A stretch of DNA of 64,000 bases from Sphingobacterium olei. GTDB taxonomy: Bacteria > Bacteroidota > Bacteroidia > Sphingobacteriales > Sphingobacteriaceae. Positions 43,875 to 52,925 of this stretch are shown here, piece after piece; within the stretch, counting starts at the first letter, position 1, and every line of letters begins with the position of its first letter. A model generated the notes under the pieces. The model ran no database searches. It was given only the letters and a program-made list of their open reading frames with translations, and was not told where the DNA came from. The stretch spans positions 241,834 through 305,833 of the forward strand of contig NZ_SUME01000007.1 in assembly GCF_005048855.1 (NCBI RefSeq). The letters are read 5' to 3'. A program made the position numbers and the translations under genes.

Positions 43875-44708
43875 ATGAAATGTATAATAAAAATACTTCT
43901 ATTGTTCCTTATGTCGTGCAATTGGTTCTTCGCTAGAGGCCAATTGATAAAGCCGATAATACCAGATAAATATATCATACAGCCCTTTAGCGACAACGCA
44001 CTTGAATTGAAATTCCAAATTCTAAGAGAATTAAAATTTTCTGGCGATGCCAAGAAAAAGAATATCAAGGAAATATTACAGGCGAAAATATTCTTCGATC
44101 AGAATGGAAAGATCTGCAGTTCTACCCCTTTGTCAACCATTGGGAACGGCGTAGAGGAAAGCTTAGTAAAAGTCGTGGCCAATTATGCAGCCAAAAATAA
44201 AAGAAAGCGCGTAGATAAGAAGATGCTGCTCAGATCGGACACATCAAGTAGCTATCTTTTACAACTGCCCATATATATGTATGATGAAAAAATAAACTAC
44301 ATGTCTACGGGAATGGCCGGAAATGGAATTGCTATTCAGGGCAATTACAACGGACAAAGGATATTGGTACTCGACTTGAGCTATATCGGGAAAGAATCTG
44401 ATTTCACAGGCATGTTACCGCACGGAGGTTTTCAGGCATTTGTTAATGAAATCGGTGGCTTATTCACATCCAATATGAAGCATTTTTTGTCGAGCGGGTC
44501 TATGACCAAAACAGGAGATGCCACAATAAAATTTAACGTGGACGAAAACGGAAAACTAACCGATATACAAACTTTAGGCAGTACAAATGTGCTAAATAAG
44601 AATTTCATAAAAGTTCTGAAGAGGTATGCAGAAGTGTTTAGATGGAATCCGCCATCAAATGTAGAATTGAACGATTATGAATTTGTTCTCTATATTAATC
44701 TGAGTTAG
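43875..44708 (+). CDS. Exported protein with TonB-C-like domain
   Basis: From the ATG at 43875 the protein has 277 residues (MKCIIKILLLFLMSCNWFFARG, a signal). An upstream ATG at 43806 is less likely. The C-terminus (GDATIKFNVDENGKLTDIQTLGSTNVLNKNFIKVLKRYAEVFRWNPPS) resembles the TonB C-terminal beta-alpha-beta unit used in many Bacteroidota exported proteins; an N-terminal unit (KIFFDQNGKICSSTPLSTIGNGVEESLVKVVANYA) is similar. It lacks a membrane anchor and proline-rich linker, so it is not a normal TonB. Function is unknown. Confidence 0.6.
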   Translation: MKCIIKILLLFLMSCNWFFARGQLIKPIIPDKYIIQPFSDNALELKFQILRELKFSGDAKKKNIKEILQAKIFFDQNGKICSSTPLSTIGNGVEESLVKVVANYAAKNKRKRVDKKMLLRSDTSSSYLLQLPIYMYDEKINYMSTGMAGNGIAIQGNYNGQRILVLDLSYIGKESDFTGMLPHGGFQAFVNEIGGLFTSNMKHFLSSGSMTKTGDATIKFNVDENGKLTDIQTLGSTNVLNKNFIKVLKRYAEVFRWNPPSNVELNDYEFVLYINLS

Positions 44709-44747
44709 TTATTAATGAGATAGGAAAAATTAAAAAAAAATAATATA

Positions 44748-45488
44748 ATGAAAATTTTGACCGCAATTTCTTTGATCTTTTTCTCATCAACAACTTTTGC
44801 ACAAACAAAAATGAGGCTTCTTAATGAACTTGTAAATAAAACGGAACCAAGTTGGAATTTCGTAAAACAATGGATCGATTCTGCTAAAAACAAAGTAGAA
44901 ATACTGTCGGTCGATACAGCAAAGGCAAATGCAGCATTATACAAAACCCAGGTCACAACACGTTCTCCAATGGGCGCGATTGTCTACATGACGGGAGGCC
45001 TTTTAGTTGATAGTGGCTGGATTAGAATACTCGGCTCCGGAAATCCAAAACTAAACAGAACTCTTCCCGATTGGAATAAAGGCAAATCTTTTCAGAAATT
45101 TGGAGAAAATCCCTCTTTTTTACTAATCGCAGATGATGTAATAGGTGGATTTTTTCTTCTAAATGGTGGTGGTCTCGGTGATGACTTGGGTAAAATCTAC
45201 TATTTTTCGCCAGATAATCTAGAGTATGAACCGCTGGGGTTAAGCTACACAGAATTCTTAATATTTTGCTTTAACACCAATCTTGACGATTTTTATGGGG
45301 ATTACAGGTGGACAAACTGGAAAGATGATGTTGCCAAATTAGGAGGTGACAATGTATATAATTTTTTTCCAACCCTGTGGACAAACGAAGGTAAAGACAT
45401 TTCTAAAGTTTCAAAACAAGCAGTGCCCATTGAAGAACAATATAATTTAAATATTGAATTTAGAAAGCAACTTGGTCTTGCTAAGTAA
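44748..45488 (+). CDS. DUF2625 domain-containing exported protein
   Basis: This 246-residue protein has a signal peptide (ILTAISLIFFSSTTFAQ), followed by the DUF2625 pattern: LLNELVNKTEPSWNFVKQWIDSAKNKVEILSVD, TTRSPMGAIVYMTGGLLVDSGWIRILGSG and DDVIGGFFLLNGGGLGDDLGKIYYFSPD. DUF2625 is close to the SUKH (SMI1/KNR4) group and often lies in immunity-type clusters. Most members lack a signal peptide, so export of this one is unusual. It lies in the 3-kb segment between the 128-bp repeats. Confidence 0.8.
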   Translation: MKILTAISLIFFSSTTFAQTKMRLLNELVNKTEPSWNFVKQWIDSAKNKVEILSVDTAKANAALYKTQVTTRSPMGAIVYMTGGLLVDSGWIRILGSGNPKLNRTLPDWNKGKSFQKFGENPSFLLIADDVIGGFFLLNGGGLGDDLGKIYYFSPDNLEYEPLGLSYTEFLIFCFNTNLDDFYGDYRWTNWKDDVAKLGGDNVYNFFPTLWTNEGKDISKVSKQAVPIEEQYNLNIEFRKQLGLAK

Positions 45489-45553
45489 GTATAGCCTGGT
45501 GGATTGAGCAGCGATAGTCGCGGGAATTTGTAGAACTATTATTAAGATTAAAA

Positions 45554-45967
45554 ATGACAAAAGACAAAACCCATAGGATACTTGACATAACTGACGAAAT
45601 AATTCTGTGGCACGAATTTGAGGATGTCTATATGACGATAAAACCCTCAAATCAACAAATTTACTTGGGAGCAATTTATAGCGAGCCATCGTGTGGTCTG
45701 ATTAGCACAAAAAACAACTGGTGTTTGGTTGGCGGTACCGCACTTATCCTTTGGACAAAAAAAGAAATCGTCGGAATCAACGACCATGACCTTCAACATA
45801 TTTTTGATATCAGAGAGACAAGCGAGAATAAAGTAGAACTTCTGATTGACCCTTGGGCAGACAATTCTGCTATTTGGGGGTTCGATATTATCACAAAAGA
45901 AAAGAATAAAATCAAAGATTTTATCGCGTTCAAAGGAAAAGCATATACCAACCGTGTAGTATGGTAA
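45554..45967 (+). CDS. Small protein, immunity-like, unknown family
   Basis: This 137-residue protein has high content of W, D and I and a beta-rich pattern (…NQQIYLGAIYSEPSCGLISTKNNWCLVGGTALILWTKKEIVGINDHDLQHIFDIRE…NKVELLIDPWADNSAIWGFDIITKEK). I cannot name a family. Such cytosolic orphan proteins are common near polymorphic-toxin immunity genes. It is the last gene of the insert; the second copy of the dnaE2 3' end starts 42 bp after its stop. Confidence 0.5.
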   Translation: MTKDKTHRILDITDEIILWHEFEDVYMTIKPSNQQIYLGAIYSEPSCGLISTKNNWCLVGGTALILWTKKEIVGINDHDLQHIFDIRETSENKVELLIDPWADNSAIWGFDIITKEKNKIKDFIAFKGKAYTNRVVW

Positions 45968-46008
45968 ACTTAGGCTATAATGGCCATCTATTTGTTAAGC
46001 CGCGGCGG

Positions 46009-46136
46009 TATGCACACGATAAGAAGCATGCCTTTGATGTACACCGGCAGATCCGCGAGGATGTAAGCATGACGCAGCGTGCGCCCTACCCCCAGGAGCA
46101 CGAGATCGGATTACCGAGAAGGAAAATGGGGTGAGT
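46009..46136. repeat. 128-bp direct repeat, copy 2
   Basis: This is an exact copy of 42939-43066, the end of the dnaE2-like gene, standing alone without the rest of the gene. It marks the right edge of a 3070-bp unit that carries five small ORFs. Confidence 0.98.
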
Positions 46137-46232
46137 GATGTTTACCTCCGGTGAGCTCCCTTTGGTCGGTTTGCCAAACATAATTTTCCCATTCGTACTA
46201 AATTAGTTTACAACATTTCACTATATTCACGA

Positions 46233-46329
46233 TACTTTTTAACGCAATGCATATATAAGAAATATTTGGCGAACCGAAGGCCAAGCACTACAAAGTAACA
46301 CGAGTTGCGCTAAAAAAGTAGTTACCTGC
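46233..46329 (+). repeat. Inverted-repeat cassette module A (attC-like)
   Basis: TACTTTTTAACGCAA (46233-46247) and TTGCGCTAAAAAAGTA (46305-46320) are imperfect inverted arms with a 57-bp middle containing ATATTTGGCGAA, followed by GTTACCTGC. The next gene starts 20 bp later. Copies B and C are at 54769 and 62836. Confidence 0.65.
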
Positions 46330-46349
46330 AAGCTTAAAAGACGACAACA

Positions 46350-47027
46350 ATGACTGACAGAATCGAACAATTTTTCAAATCATATTGGACAACAGGAATG
46401 AAGTCTGTATATAACGACAAAGTTCCGAAAGAAATGATGCAATCAGTCGTTGACAAAGAGGGTTGGTATGAATGGAAACTCATTTCAGGGACATTGACTA
46501 CTGACGATTATAAAAAAGTAGAAGCAAAATTTAAAGCCACATTTCCAGACAACTTTATTGAATGGCATAAACGATATTTTTTCGCAGACTGTGACTGTTC
46601 AATAATAAGACTTCCACATTCTTTGCCGACAAAACCGTTGGAGAAATTAATCGACAATCTTTACTGGGACATCCCAGAACAACTTATCCCGCTCGGACTC
46701 ATTCCATTTGCAGACGAAGGGAATGACGCAGGCCCGTTAGTGTTTGACACAAGAAACACAACTGATATGAAAGATTTTCCTATTAGAGTGTACGACCACG
46801 AATATGGTGGCGACTTGGCCGGTTTAAGCGAAATTATATTCTCATCGTTTGATAAAATGTTAGAATGTTTGACGCATTTCCTAACTGAGACCAAGACGAG
46901 AAAACGCTTTGAAGTAATACCCGATTTTTATACAATTGACCCTAACGGTGCAGGTTCGACAGGAAAATCATATTGGGCAAGTTGGACACAAATGGAAAAA
47001 GCAAACTTTGAAGAATTTGGATACTAA
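46350..47027 (+). CDS. SMI1/KNR4 (SUKH) family protein
   Basis: This 225-residue protein has the SUKH fold signatures: the KVEAKFKATFPDNFIEWHKRYFFADCDCSI segment, then LIPLGLIPFADEGNDAGPLVFDTRN, and DHEYGGDLAGLSEIIFSSFDKMLECL. SUKH proteins are the most common immunity superfamily against polymorphic toxins. No toxin gene lies nearby, so this is an orphan immunity-type gene. An inverted-repeat module lies just before it and another (47061-47143) just after. Confidence 0.88.
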   Translation: MTDRIEQFFKSYWTTGMKSVYNDKVPKEMMQSVVDKEGWYEWKLISGTLTTDDYKKVEAKFKATFPDNFIEWHKRYFFADCDCSIIRLPHSLPTKPLEKLIDNLYWDIPEQLIPLGLIPFADEGNDAGPLVFDTRNTTDMKDFPIRVYDHEYGGDLAGLSEIIFSSFDKMLECLTHFLTETKTRKRFEVIPDFYTIDPNGAGSTGKSYWASWTQMEKANFEEFGY

Positions 47028-47060
47028 ATCAACAGTGGACAGAAAGCCAGCAGGTAACAT

Positions 47061-47147
47061 CGGTTTGGCAATATTGCGGCTGAAGTGCTTCTATGAAACA
47101 TTTGTGCTATAAATCCTCCACATAGCCAAGCCGTAAACCGTTAGCGA
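47061..47147 (+). repeat. Inverted-repeat cassette module (TTGGCAATAT type)
   Basis: The 5' arm CGGTTTGGC (47061-47069) pairs with GCCAA (47125-47129) and ACCG (47137-47140), leaving the bases between unpaired. The module begins 33 bp after the SUKH stop and ends in GTTAGCGAGC, just before the next start. A close partial copy (CGGTTTGGCAATAT…AAGTGCTTC) follows the stop of the gene at 54851-55321. Confidence 0.6.
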
Positions 47148-47170
47148 GCATAAAAAAAGTGACACAACAA

Positions 47171-47440
47171 ATGACACCACGACTAATAACAATATTGACA
47201 TTACTAATTGGACTTGGACTTTTTTCATATTCCTTGACTTTGCCTTATTACAAAGACCAAAAATCGGCAGACGACTTAATTGGCAACTCATACGATATGG
47301 ACAAGTCTGACTATTACAAAAAAGAAGCAGAACCAAGAACAAACAAAGTAATATTTATGGATTTGGGTTCAGGACTTACGATTGGCCTCTTTATGCGAAC
47401 TGTTCTCATCGCATACCACCGTGGACACTGCACGGCATAA
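47171..47440 (+). pseudogene. Membrane protein gene cut short by a junction
   Basis: The product (89 residues from the ATG at 47171) has a membrane segment (LITILTLLIGLGLFSYSL), a soluble middle (…DKSDYYKKEAEPRTNKVIFMDLGSGLTIGLF), and then an abrupt change at about 47393 to an odd tail (MRTVLIAYHRGHCTA). A second membrane segment appears to begin at GSGLTIGLF and to be cut. The sequence after the break reads in a different frame as a protein fragment (47396-47640). Confidence 0.45.
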
Positions 47441-47641
47441 TGAGCTCATGCTTTATTTCGAAGGGGTCAACAAGGCCCGGAACCATCCCGGCTTCACTTT
47501 TCTATATCACTATCAGCAATATGTCGAGCTAGCGGCAGAACCCTACAGCTATATAAATTGCTTCATAAAAAATACTTCGATTAATATCCAGCGGAAGATA
47601 TTTGACCAGCCTCTTAATGTGCACTTATCGAGAAGACTATT
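47393..47641 (+). pseudogene. Fragment of an unrecognised gene
   Basis: From about 47393 a frame reads CELFSSHTTVDTARHNELMLYFEGVNKARNHPGFTFLYH…, with normal protein composition, but it has no plausible start and runs into the convergent regulator gene. It is probably a remnant joined to the truncated membrane gene. I do not recognise it. Confidence 0.35.
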
Positions 47642-48538
47642 TCAAGAGTTTATTTCAAGCCTATATCCTTTTCCGCGTATAACAACAATTTTAATGTTCG
47701 GGTCGAGCTCCAATTTTTTTCTAAGCTTGGATATGAACATATCCAGACTTCGTCCCACGATAATACCGTCATCTTCCCAGATTTCCTTTTGCAGTCGGCT
47801 TCTCTCAATGATTTTGTTCGGAGACGATGCGAAAATAAGCAAGACACGACTTTCCGTTGCGGTAAGATCTATGGTCTTTTCATTGATGATAAGTTTCCTG
47901 TTTTTTTCATCAAACAATACCGAGCCCAAAGTGAATAGACCAGTTTGCTGATTTTCTGGTAAAACTTTTCGTGGCTTTGAAGGTTTAGATCTCAAAAAAA
48001 TAAAACCAATAAAAGCTAAAAAAGAGAGGCTGCCCATAAGATATGCACCCTTTGGTATGTTTACCCCTGTTGGTTTGAATTTGATGTTGATCATGTAACA
48101 AGCCTTGGGTTGTTTTCTTCCTATACAGGATACAATATCATCTTTTTTATTCTTAGATACTGAATATCCATAAGCTACACTGGAGTTGGCACAGTTCAAA
48201 ACATTAATAATGTAATCACTCGAAAGCGGATCTTTCGCCAACACTCGCTTTGTAATATTCACCAAAGAATCCGGCTGAAAAGTAAGTTCGTTCTCAAAGC
48301 TGATCTGATATTCATTCTCTGTAATCTTTTTTACCGGAAGCACTCTTGATGTACTGTCGCCTGACTGTAAAAGTAACTCATGTCCTATTCTGCGAAGTAA
48401 CACTTCCCTTTTGGCAAAATCAAAGTCGTCCTTATCCTCAGTACTGAAAGCTGCACAGATTACAAAGATCAATGAGAGCGATATGAACATAAAAATGTAT
48501 TTGCGCTTTACTGAGAAGAAATTTTGACTAAGATGCAT
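47642..48538 (-). CDS. Membrane-anchored winged-helix regulator (ToxR-like)
   Basis: This 298-residue protein has an N-terminal signal anchor (KYIFMFISLSLIFVICAAF), a periplasmic stretch of about 150 residues (…LLLQSGDSTSRVLPVKKITENEYQISFENELTFQPDSLVNI…), a second membrane span (AYLMGSLSFLAFIGFIFL) and a C-terminal OmpR-type winged helix in the cytosol (FTLGSVLFDEKNRKLIINEKTIDLTATESRVLLIFASSPNKIIERSRLQKEIWEDDGIIVGRSLDMFISKLRKKL). It lacks a receiver domain and so resembles ToxR/CadC-type one-component sensors. This form is seen in Bacteroidota. Confidence 0.85.
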   Translation of the reverse strand: MHLSQNFFSVKRKYIFMFISLSLIFVICAAFSTEDKDDFDFAKREVLLRRIGHELLLQSGDSTSRVLPVKKITENEYQISFENELTFQPDSLVNITKRVLAKDPLSSDYIINVLNCANSSVAYGYSVSKNKKDDIVSCIGRKQPKACYMINIKFKPTGVNIPKGAYLMGSLSFLAFIGFIFLRSKPSKPRKVLPENQQTGLFTLGSVLFDEKNRKLIINEKTIDLTATESRVLLIFASSPNKIIERSRLQKEIWEDDGIIVGRSLDMFISKLRKKLELDPNIKIVVIRGKGYRLEINS

Positions 48539-48885
48539 AGTGTCAATTTATTATTTACAAAGTTTACAATTTTATTTACAATCTAAATCCCAAAAGCAGA
48601 AAAATATCCAAGTATTTTCGCTGAGTCAACTTTGATAGAGTATAAAAAACAAAAGTATCTATAAATCAAAGGTTCCAAAAGCACAGGCAAAAAAGCCAGC
48701 ACTGAATATACGTTAATAACAGTTCTGCTTAGAGTTTTTGTAGGGTTTAAGAGTAGCAAAATATTCAAATACGACAAAGAACGCCACCGCAATTAATCCT
48801 AATTCTGTCGTCAAGGCAGATAACAATGGAAATATCAAAATCAAGCATTTTTAAAATATTTAACAAAAAAAGATTACTACCTATA
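48539..48885. other. Intergenic between divergent regulator and serine hydrolase
   Basis: No gene is supported here. Both flanking genes read away from it, so it should hold both promoters. A 69-residue minus-strand frame (48583-48792) is low-quality and left out. Confidence 0.4.
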
Positions 48886-50364
48886 ATGAAATACCTATAC
48901 ACTTTCGTTCTAATTTTCCTTTGTCAAGAACTGTTCAACATACTTTATGCGCAGGAAAATAAATATTCTCCTAAAATAGAGCTAAAAATAAGAGCAATAG
49001 AAAACAATCTCGGTCTTCCGATACGCATTGAAGGTGATACGAATCACACCCTGATGGAAAGAATGAATTTTTATCATGTCAAGGGTGTTAGTATTGCAAT
49101 TATTAAAGACTATAAAATAGAATGGGTAAAGGCATATGGTTGGGCTGATAGTGCTGAGCAACGACGTGCTACCACCAGTACTTTATTTCAAGCAGGTTCA
49201 GTAAGTAAATCGCTAAATAGCGTTGGTGTTTTAAAAATGGTACAGGATAAAAAACTGGATATCTATGCTGATGTCAACGATTATCTAACAACATGGAAGT
49301 TTCCATATGATTCATTATCTAAAAGCAAAAAAGTAACGCTTGCAAACCTGCTCAGCCATACAGCCGGTTTAGGTGTACATGGCTTCCCCGGCTATGAAAG
49401 AGGAGGCACGATTCCTACACTGGTACAAATACTTAACGGCGAAAGACCCGCTAACACGGCTGCAGTCCGTTCCGTATTTGAACCTGGATTGAAAGGTCAA
49501 TACTCAGGTGGGGGAACTATGATTTCTCAGCTCGTAGTACAAGACATCACAAAAAAACCTTATGATACGTTTATGTGGCAAAATGTATTAAGGCCCATGG
49601 GTATGAAAAATAGCTTTTATACCCAGCCCGCGCCAGAAAGTAAACAAAAACTTTTGGCCTCCGGATATTATGCTGATGGTAAAGAGGTAAAAGGAAAGTA
49701 TCATATTTATCCGGAGCAAGCTGCTGCTGGATTATGGACAAACCCAACAGATCTGGCGCATTACATCATTGAGACACAATTGGCCTTAGCTGGAAAATCC
49801 AGCAAAGTGCTTTCAAAAGATATGACTAGATTAAGGCTCACGCCATATATCGACAAGTCAGCAGCGTTGGGTGTTTTCATTTATAAGCGAGGCGAAAACA
49901 CTTACTTTGAACACTCCGGTTCAGATGAAGGTTTTGTCAGTGAATATTATGGTAGTATGGAAGGCGGGAATGGCGTAGTGGTGATGGCAAATACCGATAA
50001 TGGAGCTATTTTAAACGAAATAATAAATAGTATTGCAACTGTTTATGAATGGAAAGATTTCTACAAGCCACTAAAAAGACCCAAGATCATTACTGTTTCA
50101 AAAAATATCCTGGAAAGCTATGTGGGAGAATATAAGTTTAAGGTGGATGATAAATTTTATATCAAAATTAGCTTTGCGAATGGAAAGTTTTTTTATTCAG
50201 AGCCTGATTGGGATGGATTTGAATTATTCGCCAGCGCTGAAAATGACTTTTTTTCGAAAGAATACCCTGTCGGCATTTCATTCAAGAAAGATGAAGCAGG
50301 CAAAATTATTGAATTGGAATATCATCGCGGTTCTAAGAACGAGAAATTTATAAAAGTTAAATAG
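48886..50364 (+). CDS. Beta-lactamase-fold serine hydrolase (class C-type), exported
   Basis: From the ATG at 48886 the protein has 492 residues; an upstream ATG adds 20. It has a signal peptide (MKYLYTFVLIFLCQELFNILYAQ) and the beta-lactamase/transpeptidase motifs: catalytic S-x-x-K in QAGSVSKSLN, YSG in the GQYSGGGT segment, and H-S-G in YFEHSGSDEG. A C-terminal domain of about 100 residues (…LESYVGEYKFKVDDKFYIKI…) follows, as in DUF3471-type members. Many such proteins are esterases or peptidases rather than beta-lactamases; the substrate is unknown. The divergent ToxR-like regulator next door may control it. Confidence 0.88.
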   Translation: MKYLYTFVLIFLCQELFNILYAQENKYSPKIELKIRAIENNLGLPIRIEGDTNHTLMERMNFYHVKGVSIAIIKDYKIEWVKAYGWADSAEQRRATTSTLFQAGSVSKSLNSVGVLKMVQDKKLDIYADVNDYLTTWKFPYDSLSKSKKVTLANLLSHTAGLGVHGFPGYERGGTIPTLVQILNGERPANTAAVRSVFEPGLKGQYSGGGTMISQLVVQDITKKPYDTFMWQNVLRPMGMKNSFYTQPAPESKQKLLASGYYADGKEVKGKYHIYPEQAAAGLWTNPTDLAHYIIETQLALAGKSSKVLSKDMTRLRLTPYIDKSAALGVFIYKRGENTYFEHSGSDEGFVSEYYGSMEGGNGVVVMANTDNGAILNEIINSIATVYEWKDFYKPLKRPKIITVSKNILESYVGEYKFKVDDKFYIKISFANGKFFYSEPDWDGFELFASAENDFFSKEYPVGISFKKDEAGKIIELEYHRGSKNEKFIKVK

Positions 50365-50413
50365 TTGATAGTTCTTCTATTATTATGGCTCCCATTCCTA
50401 ATGCAAATAAATT

Positions 50414-51414
50414 ATGAGATACCCCCACATTCACATCTTGTTCTTGATGCTTATTTGTCAAACTTCCTGCGGACAAAAGCAAACTGAATCACATAAAGAT
50501 AATATCAATTACGATATTAAAGACACTGTTACTTCCTATGGGCCTAATACAATGGTTCGTCATCTAACAAAAGGCAGGAATGGGACTATTTTGTTCGCTG
50601 CATCATGGGGGGGTATTTTTCGATACGATGGGAAATCATTTAGTAATCTCACAAGTAAAATAGGTTCCCGCAGATACTGGAATGTTCTGGAAGATCGACG
50701 AGAAAATCTTTGGTTCGCTACTACTGATTCAGGTGTTTATCGCTACAATACTAAATCCTTTCAACATTATACAACCCGTGAGGGGCTAGCCAATAATGGG
50801 TTTTTTTCTATTTATGAAGATAGAGCTGGCATTATCTGGTTTGGCACTGGAGGTGGCATAAGCCGTTATATGGAAAATCTTTTCAAAATTTCACAACGAA
50901 AGAAGGACTTTCTGATAATGGTATTCATACTATCCTAGAGGACAAAACGGGGAAATTATGGTTTGGCACAAGTGGTGGTGTTTGTTATTATGATGGCAAA
51001 AAGTTTACTGTTTTCCAAAACAATGATGGTAAAGCCATTAACAACGTTTGGTCAATAATAGAAGATAAAAAAGGCAACATTTGGTTTGGTGGCAATGGGC
51101 TTTGGCGCTATAGCGGTAGTACGGTTACTAATATAACCCGGCAGTTTATTGGTAATGTCTACGAAGATAGCAAAGGAAATATCTGGACTACTGGTGAAGT
51201 AAAACCGAATGGGTCTTGGACGCTCTCCCGTCTTGATCAAAAGTCCCTATACAATAAAAACCCCACTGTAACCGAAATAATGTCACAACCGCTGATGCTT
51301 TGTGGGATTTTGGAAGCTAATGATGGAAGTATCTGGGTTGGCTCTATGCACGGTGTGTATCGGTACGATGGAAAGACCATCATGGACTTTAAAAGTAAAA
51401 AGACTCAGAAATAA
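50414..51414 (+). pseudogene. Two-component regulator propeller lipoprotein, frameshifted
   Basis: The start is normal, with a lipobox (LMLICQTSCGQ) and propeller repeats (DGKSFSNLTSKIG…YWNVLEDRRENLWFATTDSGVYRYNTKSFQHYTTREGL). The frame breaks at 50869/50870: TATATGG replaces the expected TATGATGG, a loss of one G. The remaining repeats (TILEDKTGKLWFGTSGGVCYYDGKKFTVFQNNDGK…SMHGVYRYDGKTIMDF) read on in the next frame to a TAA at 51412. With the base restored it would be one 333-residue propeller protein. A sequencing error is possible. Confidence 0.8.
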
Positions 51415-51471
51415 GGGAATGGCTGATCAAAATCATTTATCAATTAGTTACAATCAATATAATTTTACATT

Positions 51472-52134
51472 ATGAATAACAAATTATCAATCAGCTACTT
51501 ACTCTTATTTATTACTCCTTTGATCTTCAGTTGCCGTGAAGCTGTAAAAGATGAAAATGAAAATAATGTATCGGCAAGCGTATTATCCTTACACGTTGGT
51601 GATGAAAAATATTTAATGATAAATACGGAGGAAAGTGTCGTAACATGGAAGGGGTCTAATCTAAATGGCATAAACACTCAAACAGGGTACGTTTATATAT
51701 CAAAAGGAGAATTGATGATTGAAAATCGGCAACTTATGGGTGGTGCGGTTGAAGTTGACATGAATACAATTGAAGATAAAAACCATGGAAGTGATAATAA
51801 GCTTGTTAATCACTTGAAAGATGCTGATTTTTTTAATGTTAAGAAATTTCCCTTTTCAGCAATTTCAATTACCAGGGTTACGCCAGTAAATGGTGGGAAT
51901 AAAAAAGTTACTGCAAACTTAACAATTAAAGGAATCACACATTCTGTTACTTTTCCTATCAAAATCGAGGTTATGGATGGAACTGTAAAAGCGAATGCCA
52001 AGCTGGTCATTGATCGGACAAAATGGGATGTCCGTTATAAATCAGCAAAGTTCTATGATAATTTAGCTAATCAAACTATGTCGGATTCCATTGAATTCCA
52101 TATCAAAATTATAGCAAAAAATAGGATTAATTGA
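51472..52134 (+). CDS. YceI family lipoprotein
   Basis: This 220-residue protein has a lipobox (LIFSCREA) and a complete YceI beta-barrel: VTWKGSNLNGINTQTGYVYISKGELMI, VEVDMNTIEDK, LKDADFFNVKKFPFSAISIT, KVTANLTIKGITHSVTFPIKIEV and IDRTKWDVRYKSAKFYDN. YceI proteins bind long isoprenoid lipids in the periplasm. It is followed by another lipoprotein gene that overlaps its stop if read from 52131. Function beyond lipid binding is unknown. Confidence 0.92.
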   Translation: MNNKLSISYLLLFITPLIFSCREAVKDENENNVSASVLSLHVGDEKYLMINTEESVVTWKGSNLNGINTQTGYVYISKGELMIENRQLMGGAVEVDMNTIEDKNHGSDNKLVNHLKDADFFNVKKFPFSAISITRVTPVNGGNKKVTANLTIKGITHSVTFPIKIEVMDGTVKANAKLVIDRTKWDVRYKSAKFYDNLANQTMSDSIEFHIKIIAKNRIN

Positions 52135-52154
52135 AATTCATAAGTAATCACATT

Positions 52155-52853
52155 ATGAAATACTTACACATATATAGTTTGTTATTGATATCTGCTTTTT
52201 TTACTTCCTGTGAACAAAACAAAACAGATTTTAAGAAAGCAAATGTCCAGTCCGAAACCAAAGACCTTACCACAATCCCAGGAGCTAATGAAAAATATAT
52301 TCACACTAAGTATGAGTATAGTGATTCTAATGGGTCAAGCCTAATCATACAAAATGGTGGCCCAAAAGGAGGAATGAAATATACTGACCCTAATGGCGAG
52401 GTATATAGCTATGCTGTATTTTGGACTCGAATCATCAATGAAACTGATAATCCTTTAAAATTGAAGATTGCCTTTCCTGTCGATTCATACCCCGTTCCGT
52501 CTTTACCTGATAAATACTTTAAGATATTGATACCTCCCGACACGATGACACTTGATAAAGAACCCTTATACCTATTTGGTCTGACAGACTTAAAATCTTT
52601 CTTGAATAAGAGTATTCACAAATCATCCTCGTTGAAAAGAACTATAAATCCAAAAAAATCGAGTGGTTTTTACGTAGTGATGCTCAGCCTGGTTGAGGGA
52701 GCGCATGGTACCATGCGAACAGGACTCAGCCTAAAAGGGCAAAATCTTTATTATAGGATAAAAATTGATGGGTCAAAGAGTAACACTAAATCAGAAGATA
52801 AAGAAATTCGAATCGGAAGTATTAATTTAAAAAATTTGCGGATAAAAGAATGA
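52155..52853 (+). CDS. Hypothetical lipoprotein
   Basis: From the ATG at 52155 the protein has 232 residues, with a lipobox (LLISAFFTSCEQN). The rest has no motif that I recognise (…SSLIIQNGGPKGGMKYTDPNGEVYSYAVFWTRIINETDNPLKLKIAFPVDSYPVPSLPDKYFKILIPPDTMTL…), but the beta-rich pattern suggests an envelope binding domain. It is probably co-transcribed with the YceI gene, whose stop lies 20 bp upstream. Confidence 0.65.
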   Translation: MKYLHIYSLLLISAFFTSCEQNKTDFKKANVQSETKDLTTIPGANEKYIHTKYEYSDSNGSSLIIQNGGPKGGMKYTDPNGEVYSYAVFWTRIINETDNPLKLKIAFPVDSYPVPSLPDKYFKILIPPDTMTLDKEPLYLFGLTDLKSFLNKSIHKSSSLKRTINPKKSSGFYVVMLSLVEGAHGTMRTGLSLKGQNLYYRIKIDGSKSNTKSEDKEIRIGSINLKNLRIKE

Positions 52854-52925
52854 TGCGCTAACTGCGATCATAAACGACAAATAGTGGCCGGCATGTAACG
52901 AAGTATCCCAGTGGAGTTACAACAC

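Larger units (their letters stand above)
45968..46349. other. Intergenic: repeat copy plus inverted-repeat module
   Basis: This stretch of 382 bp has no gene. It holds the second copy of the 128-bp dnaE2 3' end (46009-46136) and, before the SUKH gene, an inverted-repeat module (46233-46329). The remaining bases show no further feature. Confidence 0.6.
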
